Part shown: positions 1 to 5,686 of the stretch, piece after piece | Layout of the letters: the number at the start of each line of letters is the position of its first letter | How positions within the stretch are numbered: the stretch's first letter is position 1 | Assembly: GCA_025980625.1 (NCBI GenBank) | Contig: JAICXG010000183.1 | Location: 1-5,686, forward strand | Length of the DNA: 5,686 nucleotides | Direction: 5' to 3' | From: Chthoniobacterales bacterium | GTDB lineage: Bacteria > Verrucomicrobiota > Verrucomicrobiia > Chthoniobacterales > UBA10450 | Notes under the pieces: generated by a model | The model's database searches: none | Told to the model about the DNA's origin: nothing | What the model saw: only the letters and a program-made list of their open reading frames with translations | Position numbers and translations under genes: made by a program

Positions 1-63
1 GGCATTTCTGCGAGCGCATCTTTTTTCTGTTCGCGGCGCGGCGAATTTCGTAAGCGGTGTGGA
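1..63. other. Upstream region, no gene identified
   Basis: This short leader before the large gene shows no convincing promoter, operator or terminator hairpin. A run of six T at 21-26 could be the tail of a terminator whose stem lies upstream, but no stem is visible. The reading frame of the downstream gene stays open to the left edge without a stop, yet it holds no ATG, GTG or TTG codon before 64. Just before the ATG the sequence contains AAGCGG (52-57) and GTGGA (59-63), which are at best weak Shine-Dalgarno matches. Confidence 0.5.
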
Positions 64-3000
64 ATGAGCGCCCCCGAGGCAAAAACATTTCCCGAGGTTT
101 TGCGGGAAGAACTGGCCGCATTTGGACCGAAAGCAGAGCAGAAGGAGCAAGCCCGGAGCGACCCGATCGCAGAAGCGCACAACACCCGGCTCGCCGGCCT
201 GGCTTTTTCCGGCGGCGGAATTCGCAGCGCAACATTCAATCTCGGCGTGCTCCAGGCGCTCGCCGACATGCACCTGCTGCGGAAGTTTCATTATCTCTCG
301 ACCGTCTCAGGCGGCGGATACATTGGCAGTTGGCTCACCGCCTGGATCCATCGGCGCGGAGGAAGGGTCGACGAAGTTGCCCAGGGGTTGCGCACCCGCT
401 GGAAAGAGCATTGGGGCGAGGCGCCGGAGGAGATCCGGTTCCTGCGCCGGTTCAGCAATTATCTGACGCCGAAGCTCGGCTGGCTCGGCGCAGATACCTG
501 GACGCTGGTTGCAATTTATCTGCGCAACGTCCTCCTGAACATGATCGCGCTGGTCGCGGGAATGGTTTTTTGCCTGGCGCTCCCGCGCGGAATCGGCGTG
601 CTCGTGAGCCTGCCTTGGATTCGCGGCTGGATTGCGGTGCTTTTCGGCTTGCTCCTGCTGCTCGCTACGACCTGGATCGTTTGCAATCTGCTTTTCCTGC
701 AAAGGCGCCAGCGCGATGTCTGGGCTGGGGATTGGCTCGTGAAAGGCGGCGATCACGTTCGGGAATTGCAGCGCCCGCCCGCTGCCAACGGAGAGGAAGT
801 CTTGTCGTCAGGCGAGGAATTTGGGGATTTTGTTTTGGACCTGAAATTCAAGCTGACGAGCCTGGAAGGAAAAGGCCGGCTGCTCCTGCGCGCGTCCAAG
901 CCTAACGAAAAGGAAAAGTGGGAAGTGCAAATCGGCCGGGGCGTGACCGGCAAGCTGGCGGGGCAGCCACCGGAGAAGTGGCCATTCGAGCAGATCGAGC
1001 CTAACGAACCGGATCGCCTCCGGATCGTTTGTATTGGCCGCAATCTCACCGCGCGCGTCAATGGCCGGCAGGCGAGTGCTCCACGTGAAGCGCGCGATGT
1101 GCCGGAACGGGGCGCGATCATGTTGCAGCAATCGCCCGGTCTGGTGGTGACTGAGATCCTCCTCCGGCCGATCGACTTTTCGCCCTGGTTCACGCGCCAG
1201 GGTTGGGTCCAATGGTTGATCGTCCTGCCATTCCTCCTTGCCGGCGTTCTTTCTCTTCTCCTTCTCGGCCGGCCCGGCTCTTCTTCTTCGTGGATTTGGC
1301 GCGAAATGATCTGGTGGGCGGCGATCGCCACCTTGGTCGCGGTGATTGCCCATGCGATCGAGTTTTTTCCAGAAAAGATCCGAAGTCGACGTGACCGGAA
1401 CGGGTGCAAGGATCAGCCGCGACTGCCTTCGGACTCTGCGAAAGAGGAAACCGGTCGCACAATTTCGCGTCTCGTCTGGGCTTTCATCGGCATCGTAATC
1501 GGCGGAGCAACCGGCGGCCTGGTCCTGGGCTGGTTCCATCACACCTGGCCGCAGAGCCCTGGGAATTTCTGGCCGCGTCTGACCTGGGGGCCGCCGCTCT
1601 TCATCGTCGCGCTCTGCCTCGTGCTCGTCCTCTACATCGGATTGCGTGGGGCGGACCTTTCGGAATGGGTCCGCGAATGGTGGAGCCGGCTCGGCGCCTG
1701 GCTTTTGATTTACGCGATTTTCTGGGCGGCCGTTTTGGCCCTGGCCTTCTACGCGCCACTTCTCCTGGAGTGGTTGGCCGGTCATCTTAAGAGCGCGCTC
1801 GCCGCGATCAGCTTTACCTGGGTGGCGACAACCATTTCCGGATTGTTTGCCGCTGCCAGTCCTGCGACGGGCAAAGGCGCTTCGAGCCCGTGGCTAGGTC
1901 TGCTCGCGAAAATCGCTCCTTATGTTTTCATCATCGGATTGCTCGCCGCGCTCTCCTGGGGTGTTAACTCGGTTTTCAAAACAGCGGCTGCCGTTGGGGC
2001 TGAGACGGAGAGCAAATCCTCCGCGGTAGAGTTAAACCTGACGGTGCAGGGAAAAGGGCAACCGCCGATCGATGTCGAGCTGAAGCCAAAAACATCGCCG
2101 GCGCCCTGGAGCGACTTGTCGCGCCACCACTGGGAAACGCTGGCCGATGCGCATCTTCAGCCGCCGCCCGGCGGGTCGAGAGCAAGAGGCAATGCTGAGC
2201 TGGGCATCCTTCTTCTCGGCAGTTTCCTCGTTGCGTGGTTCCTCGGCATTCGGCTCGATATCAATGCCTTTTCTCTCCACATGCTTTATCGGAATCGGCT
2301 CGCCCGCTGTTATATCGGCGCGGCCAATGCGCGCCTGCGCAATCCCCACGCCTTTACCGGCTTTGATAAGAACGACGACATTAACCTGGCCAATCTTAGC
2401 CTAACGAACAAAGGTCTGGCCGAAGCGAATGATCCGGAGTGGGACAAGGAGAAGTCCGGGCCGTACCCGATCCTGAACTGCGCCTTGAACCTGGTCGGCG
2501 GGAGCGAACTGGCCTGGCAGCAACGCAAGGCGGCTTCCTTTGTCTTCACCCCGAAGTATTGCGGCTACGATTTTCCCGAGTTGCCGCCGGGGTTCTGTTC
2601 AACCAGCGGGACAGAGGGCACTCCAGCTTACGCCAGCTCGCGCGGGCCGCTCACGCTTGCGACCGCCATGACGATCTCCGGCGCCGCGGCCAGTCCCAAC
2701 ATGGGTTATCACAGCTCGCCGGCGGCGGCTTTTCTCATGACCCTCTTCAACGTCCGGCTTGGCTGGTGGATCGGCAATCCGCGCCACACGAAAACCTGGA
2801 TCCGAAGCAGCCCGAACTGGGCTTTGCCCTGGCTGGTCGCCGAGATGTTTGGCCTAACGAGAGCGGAAGGCCGCTATATCTACCTCTCCGATGGCGGGCA
2901 TTTCGAGAATCTCGGCATCTTTGAGCTCGTTCGGCGGCGCTGCCGTTTCATTCTCGCCTGTGACGCCGAGCAGGATGGCAATTTTGGGTTTGATGGGCTC

Positions 3001-4629
3001 GGCAACGCGATCGAGAAATGTCGGACCGATCTCGGGATTGATATCGAGCTGGATGTCGATGCCATCCGGAAACGCGACGAGCACGGACACAGCGGCTGGC
3101 ATTGCGCGGTCGGGAAGATTCGTTACGACAAGGCGGACCCGGACGCGCAGGCCGGGACGATTTTTTACCTCAAATCCTCGCTCACCGGCGATGAGCCGAC
3201 CGATGTTTTGCGTTACGCCGCGCGGGTGGAGGAATTTCCGCACGAGAGCACGAATGATCAGTGGTTCGGCGAATCGCAATTTGAGAGCTATCGCGCGCTC
3301 GGTCACCACATCGCCACGACCGCGTTCCAGGTCGTGGACACGCCGGAGAATCTTTCCCGCCTAACGACGGAGCGGGTGTTCGTTCAACTTGAGCAGCGCT
3401 GGACTCCAGCGAGCAGCGCGCTCGAAACCGTCTTCCAGCGCCGGGGCGAAACGCTTAACAAGCTCTACGAAACGCTCCGGACTGAGCCTAATCTGCGTTT
3501 CCTGAACGAGCAGATTTATCCCGAGTGGCGCACGCTTGTCGCGCAAACCAAAGACGCGCCGCCGATGCCGAATCCAGCCGCGTGGCTGCCAGAGAAGTAT
3601 GAGGAATTGCGCGCCGGATTTTATTTCTGCAATCGGATGATCCAGCTGATGGAGGACGTTTACCACGATCTTCATCTTGAACACGAGCACTCGCATCCCG
3701 ACAACCGCGGCTGGATGAACCTGTTCACACATTGGACCTGGTCGCGTATGTTTCGCGTCACCTGGACCATCTCAGGCGCGAACTCGGGAGCGCGCTTCCA
3801 GAGTTTCTGTCAACGGCACCTCGAGCTGGAGGTTGGCCGCGTCTTTCTTTCCCGCATGCGGCCGCCTGATGCCTCGCTCTTGTCGTCGGTCGAGAGCGAG
3901 TCGCTCGCGTTTCTTTCCCGCAAAGTGCCGGGACTCCGTGGCGGCCTGCGTGTTTATCTCATCCACATCGCGCCCAGCGGCACCGATGATGACGGGCCGA
4001 AGTTTACCGCCGGCTTCATCCTGCTCGCAGCGGGGAAGCAAGCACCGCTCGCGATTCGTTACTTCCGAGTAAGCGATCACTTGCGCCGCATGGGTGTAGC
4101 TCGGCGCGCATTATATCGGTTGCTCTACGACGATATGCGGCAGCAGGTGGGCAGCGCGCGATTCCAGCCGATCGGTCTTGAGCTGATCGATGTGCCTCCC
4201 GGCACGCCGGAAATGCCGACTCCAGAGGACTGCACGCGCTTCTGTCAGCTGTATCGCGGAGTGCAGCTCGAGTTGGAAGGTGTTTTTCGTAATACCGCCA
4301 AAGTGTCGCGCTCAATCCAGCAAGGCGCCGAAGAGTTGCGCAATTACTGGCTGGATGAGGATAAGCGCCGGAAGTGGCTGGTCGTCAAAAATCCAGATGG
4401 TTCGAGCGATTCGGAAATGCTCTTTTCGCTGCGCGACCTCAAGCCAGGCGACGGCGAGCTCCAGGGAAAATGGTATTTTGCCGATCGCACAAACTCTCCG
4501 GTCCGGGTCCGGCTCGACAACGGTGAAGTGGCGGTAACGACTTATTTTCTCCCCACCGGCACCGCGCGTGATGAGATGACGCGTCGCTGGGAATACGCAC
4601 TCGACCGCTTGGCGCAGATCGCGAAATAA
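64..4629 (+). CDS. Giant membrane-embedded patatin-like phospholipase family protein
   Basis: Predicted serine lipid acyl hydrolase of the patatin family, 1521 residues, far longer than a usual patatin domain of about 300. Seen in the sequence: the glycine-rich oxyanion-hole motif SGGGIRS at 49-55; the nucleophile elbow TVSGG with Ser82; the family block SGAAASPNMGYHSSPA at 872-887; and the catalytic Asp943 in SDGGHFENLG. The family signature FPHEST...DQWFGESQFESYR follows at 1058-1076. Between the two catalytic residues lie about ten hydrophobic helices (near 147-173, 187-212, 382-402, 411-434, 467-491, 508-528, 543-570, 577-600, 615-635, 711-730). A soluble beta-rich domain at about 219-372 resembles DUF1080 / 3-keto-disaccharide hydrolase-like proteins. 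The C-terminal 420 residues hold a His cluster (1201-1211) and a GNAT-like stretch (about 1313-1375). No signal peptide is seen; an even number of helices would put both catalytic halves on one side, probably the cytoplasm. The ATG at 64 is the first start in frame and leaves 40 residues before the patatin fold. Family membership is firm; substrate and biological role are unknown. Confidence 0.9.
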   Translation: MSAPEAKTFPEVLREELAAFGPKAEQKEQARSDPIAEAHNTRLAGLAFSGGGIRSATFNLGVLQALADMHLLRKFHYLSTVSGGGYIGSWLTAWIHRRGGRVDEVAQGLRTRWKEHWGEAPEEIRFLRRFSNYLTPKLGWLGADTWTLVAIYLRNVLLNMIALVAGMVFCLALPRGIGVLVSLPWIRGWIAVLFGLLLLLATTWIVCNLLFLQRRQRDVWAGDWLVKGGDHVRELQRPPAANGEEVLSSGEEFGDFVLDLKFKLTSLEGKGRLLLRASKPNEKEKWEVQIGRGVTGKLAGQPPEKWPFEQIEPNEPDRLRIVCIGRNLTARVNGRQASAPREARDVPERGAIMLQQSPGLVVTEILLRPIDFSPWFTRQGWVQWLIVLPFLLAGVLSLLLLGRPGSSSSWIWREMIWWAAIATLVAVIAHAIEFFPEKIRSRRDRNGCKDQPRLPSDSAKEETGRTISRLVWAFIGIVIGGATGGLVLGWFHHTWPQSPGNFWPRLTWGPPLFIVALCLVLVLYIGLRGADLSEWVREWWSRLGAWLLIYAIFWAAVLALAFYAPLLLEWLAGHLKSALAAISFTWVATTISGLFAAASPATGKGASSPWLGLLAKIAPYVFIIGLLAALSWGVNSVFKTAAAVGAETESKSSAVELNLTVQGKGQPPIDVELKPKTSPAPWSDLSRHHWETLADAHLQPPPGGSRARGNAELGILLLGSFLVAWFLGIRLDINAFSLHMLYRNRLARCYIGAANARLRNPHAFTGFDKNDDINLANLSLTNKGLAEANDPEWDKEKSGPYPILNCALNLVGGSELAWQQRKAASFVFTPKYCGYDFPELPPGFCSTSGTEGTPAYASSRGPLTLATAMTISGAAASPNMGYHSSPAAAFLMTLFNVRLGWWIGNPRHTKTWIRSSPNWALPWLVAEMFGLTRAEGRYIYLSDGGHFENLGIFELVRRRCRFILACDAEQDGNFGFDGLGNAIEKCRTDLGIDIELDVDAIRKRDEHGHSGWHCAVGKIRYDKADPDAQAGTIFYLKSSLTGDEPTDVLRYAARVEEFPHESTNDQWFGESQFESYRALGHHIATTAFQVVDTPENLSRLTTERVFVQLEQRWTPASSALETVFQRRGETLNKLYETLRTEPNLRFLNEQIYPEWRTLVAQTKDAPPMPNPAAWLPEKYEELRAGFYFCNRMIQLMEDVYHDLHLEHEHSHPDNRGWMNLFTHWTWSRMFRVTWTISGANSGARFQSFCQRHLELEVGRVFLSRMRPPDASLLSSVESESLAFLSRKVPGLRGGLRVYLIHIAPSGTDDDGPKFTAGFILLAAGKQAPLAIRYFRVSDHLRRMGVARRALYRLLYDDMRQQVGSARFQPIGLELIDVPPGTPEMPTPEDCTRFCQLYRGVQLELEGVFRNTAKVSRSIQQGAEELRNYWLDEDKRRKWLVVKNPDGSSDSEMLFSLRDLKPGDGELQGKWYFADRTNSPVRVRLDNGEVAVTTYFLPTGTARDEMTRRWEYALDRLAQIAK
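718..1179 (+). other. DUF1080-like (LamG-type) domain inside the patatin-like protein
   Basis: Residues about 219-372 sit between the second and third predicted membrane helices and are soluble and beta-rich. The order of elements matches what I know of DUF1080 (3-keto-disaccharide hydrolase-like, a concanavalin-type beta sandwich): GDFVLDLKFKL (254-264), then RLLLRAS (272-278), WEVQIG (286-291) followed by TGKLAG, then DRLRIVCIGRNLTARVNG (317-334), and finally GAIMLQQSP...EILLRPID (350-371). The usual asparagine-rich NSGI element is replaced by GKGRLLL. This is recognition by eye; a binding role for carbohydrate or another ligand is inference. Helix counting puts it on the same membrane side as the catalytic domain. 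Confidence 0.6.
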
Positions 4630-4668
4630 TTCACCTGTGCATCGCGAGCGGGGCCATTATCTTTTCCC
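4630..4668. other. Short intergenic gap before prfB
   Basis: Only 39 bases separate the TAA of the patatin-like gene from the ATG of prfB. No hairpin followed by a T run is visible, so read-through from the upstream gene is plausible. A GGGG run at 4650-4653 is the only Shine-Dalgarno-like element, and at 15 bases from the ATG it is too distant to be typical. No convincing promoter is seen, although one inside the 3' end of the upstream gene cannot be excluded. Confidence 0.5.
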
Positions 4669-5686
4669 ATGGCAACGGAAGTCGAAACAATCAACGCAGA
4701 AGATTTGCGCGCGCGGGTGAGCGAACTGCGGAGGTTTCTTTGACCTGCCGAAGCTGCAAGTGCGCTTGAGCGAGCTCGAAGCGCGGATGGCTTCGGCCGA
4801 TTTCTGGTCGAATCGCGAGCGCGCCCAGGTAGAAGTGGAGGAAGTTTCGCGGCTCCGCGGCTTGATCAACCCGCTGCGTGAACTCGAGCGCGAGGTGGAG
4901 GATTTCGAGGCGCTTCAGCAACTGGCCGCCGAGGAGACGGAGGATGCGGCTCGGCACAAGGCGGAGGCAGAAGTCGCAACCGAGCACGCGCGACTCGTTA
5001 GGCGATTGGAGGAATTCGAGCTGCGGCAGTTTCTTTCCGGCGAAAACGATCCCGCCAACGCTTTCCTTACGATCCACTCCGGGGCCGGCGGCACCGAGTC
5101 GTGCGATTGGGCGGACATGCTTCTGCGGATGTATCAGCGCTGGATCGAACGGAGCGGTTTTACGTCGCAGACGATCGACATTCAGCAGGGCGAAGAAGTC
5201 GGGATCAAATCGGTCACGCTGCTGGTGAGCGGGGACTACGCTTACGGTTACCTGCAAACTGAGCGCGGCGTGCATCGACTGGTGCGCATTTCGCCGTTTG
5301 ATGCAAACAAGCGGCGGCACACGTCATTCGCGAGTGTCGATGTTGTGCCGGAAATTGCGGAGTCGGCGCCGGTCGAAATCAACCCGGCCGATATCGAAGT
5401 GGACACGTTTCGTTCCGGCGGGAAGGGCGGGCAGAACGTGAACAAGGTCGAGACGGCGGTGCGGATCGTTCACAAACCGACCGGGATTGTCGTGGCCTGT
5501 CAGGCAGAGCGCAGCCAGGGCCGGAACCGCGACCTGGCGATGCGAATGTTGCAGGCCAAGCTTTACCAGATTGAACAGGACAAAAAGCGCGCCGAGATCG
5601 ATCGGCAGTACGGCGAGAAAGGCGACATCGCCTGGGGCAGCCAGATTCGCTCGTATGTTTTCCAGCCCTACCAGATGGTGAAAGAC
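4669..5686 (+). CDS. prfB: Peptide chain release factor 2 (RF2), programmed frameshift, 3' end cut by window
   Basis: RF2 recognises UGA and UAA stop codons on the ribosome and triggers hydrolysis of peptidyl-tRNA. The frame opens at ATG 4669, reads 24 codons and meets an in-frame TGA at 4741-4743; translation continues in the +1 frame from GAC at 4742 to the right edge. The joined protein has 339 residues here, and about 30 C-terminal residues are missing by comparison with E. coli RF2. Key elements: a charged helical N-terminal region (about 25-115), HSGAGGTES before the central domain, the RF2-specific codon-reading tripeptide Ser208-Pro209-Phe210 (5291-5299), and the catalytic Gly253-Gly254-Gln255 (5426-5434) within SGGKGGQNVNK. 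The conserved GDIAWGSQIRSYVFQPY block is near the end. SPF, rather than the PxT of RF1, and the frameshift both identify RF2. Ser249 matches E. coli position 246, which is Thr in K-12 and Ala or Ser in most bacteria. The short second helix-rich start before the TGA (MATEVETINAEDLRARVSEL) resembles normal RF2 N-termini. The ATG is the only start in frame between the upstream stop and the shift site. Confidence 0.97.
4730..4744 (+). promoter_or_regulatory. prfB: prfB programmed +1 frameshift site (autoregulatory)
   Basis: The sequence reads CGG AGG TTT CTT TGA C. It contains an internal Shine-Dalgarno-like GGAGG (4730-4734), a three-base spacer TTT, the slippery Leu codon CTT (4738-4740), then TGA (4741-4743) followed by C. 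In E. coli the equivalent is AGG GGG TAT CTT TGA C with the same spacing. When RF2 is scarce, termination at the poor TGAC context is slow, the peptidyl-tRNA slips from CUU to UUU and reading resumes at GAC. RF2 therefore controls its own synthesis. The encoded peptide LRRFL-D matches E. coli LRGYL-D. Confidence 0.96.

Larger units (their letters stand above)
900..5003. repeat. Dispersed 9-base word GCCTAACGA, six exact copies
   Basis: Exact copies start at 900, 999, 2399, 2852 and 3359 on the + strand; one inverted copy (TCGTTAGGC) lies at 4995-5003 inside prfB. The copies fall in different reading phases: the first two encode Pro-Asn-Glu, the next three encode Leu-Thr with the uncommon Leu codon CTA, and the inverted one encodes Val-Arg with AGG. 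Flanking bases are not conserved, so this is not a longer duplicated segment. Simple base composition predicts about 0.04 copies on both strands of a window this size. Function unknown. Confidence 0.7.

Noticed and set aside
57..905. A 282-codon + strand frame overlapping the start of the patatin-like gene
   Set aside because: It is very rich in Arg, Ala and Pro and lacks motifs, while the overlapping frame holds clear patatin motifs over the same bases.
1249..1292. Pyrimidine-rich tract with TCT repeats
   Set aside because: It is explained by codons for Leu, Phe and Ser at the end of a membrane helix and the following Ser-rich loop, with no regular longer repeat.
753..1785. Long open frames on the - strand (about 218 and 325 codons)
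   Set aside because: They lie antisense to the patatin-like gene, have Arg/Pro-rich composition without recognisable motifs, and are expected as shadows in GC-rich coding DNA.
64..4629. Patatin-like effector of an antiphage system such as CBASS
   Set aside because: Those effectors are much shorter and soluble and sit beside a nucleotide cyclase or sensor gene. The only neighbour visible here is prfB, although the left side of the locus is not in view.
4630..4660. Possible prfB promoter (TTCACC at 4630 and CATTAT at 4655)
   Set aside because: Both boxes are poor matches, the spacer of 19 bases is long, and the -10-like box lies within 10 bases of the start codon.
4669..4743. A 24-codon short gene followed by a separate RF2 gene, or a broken prfB
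   Set aside because: The CTT TGA C sequence with an upstream GGAGG at the right spacing is the known programmed frameshift, and the downstream protein is intact through SPF and GGQ.
900..5003. GCCTAAC / GTTAGGC copies as integron attC sites
   Set aside because: The word fits the RYYYAAC / GTTRRRY core consensus, but the copies are not paired as inverted core sites around a hairpin, they sit inside conserved coding sequence, and no integrase is present.
4691..5320. A 209-codon open frame on the - strand opposite prfB
   Set aside because: It is fully antisense to conserved RF2 sequence and shows no family features.

Overview
The window is GC-rich (roughly 60% by eye) bacterial DNA with two genes, both on the + strand. 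A very large membrane-embedded patatin-like lipid hydrolase (64-4629, 1521 residues) is followed after 39 bases by prfB, the gene for peptide chain release factor 2 (4669 to the right edge). prfB carries the classic programmed +1 frameshift site, and about its last 30 codons lie outside the window. The organism cannot be fixed from this sequence. The giant patatin with a region resembling DUF1080 (a family abundant in Planctomycetes and Verrucomicrobia), together with the GC-rich composition, makes a member of the PVC group, perhaps a soil Verrucomicrobiota lineage, a reasonable but weak guess.

Layout. Bases 1-63 are upstream sequence with no recognisable gene, promoter or strong ribosome binding site. 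Bases 64-4629 encode the patatin-like protein. Its oxyanion-hole motif and nucleophile elbow (Ser82) lie at the very N-terminus, and its catalytic Asp (Asp943, DGG) lies 861 residues later. About ten predicted membrane helices and a soluble beta-rich domain resembling DUF1080 / 3-keto-disaccharide hydrolase-like proteins fill the gap. After Asp943 comes a conserved family-specific region, then a roughly 420-residue C-terminal extension that includes a segment resembling a GNAT acetyl-CoA-binding motif. Bases 4630-4668 are a short gap with no terminator. Bases 4669-5686 are prfB.

The two genes have no obvious functional link. One is predicted to act on membrane lipid and the other ends translation at UGA and UAA codons. 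They may share a transcript because of the short gap, but nothing proves it. I see no defence partner genes, mobile element, CRISPR array or RNA gene. The most unusual observations are the architecture of the split patatin and a 9-base word, GCCTAACGA, that occurs six times (five on the + strand, one inverted) within coding sequence, far above chance.
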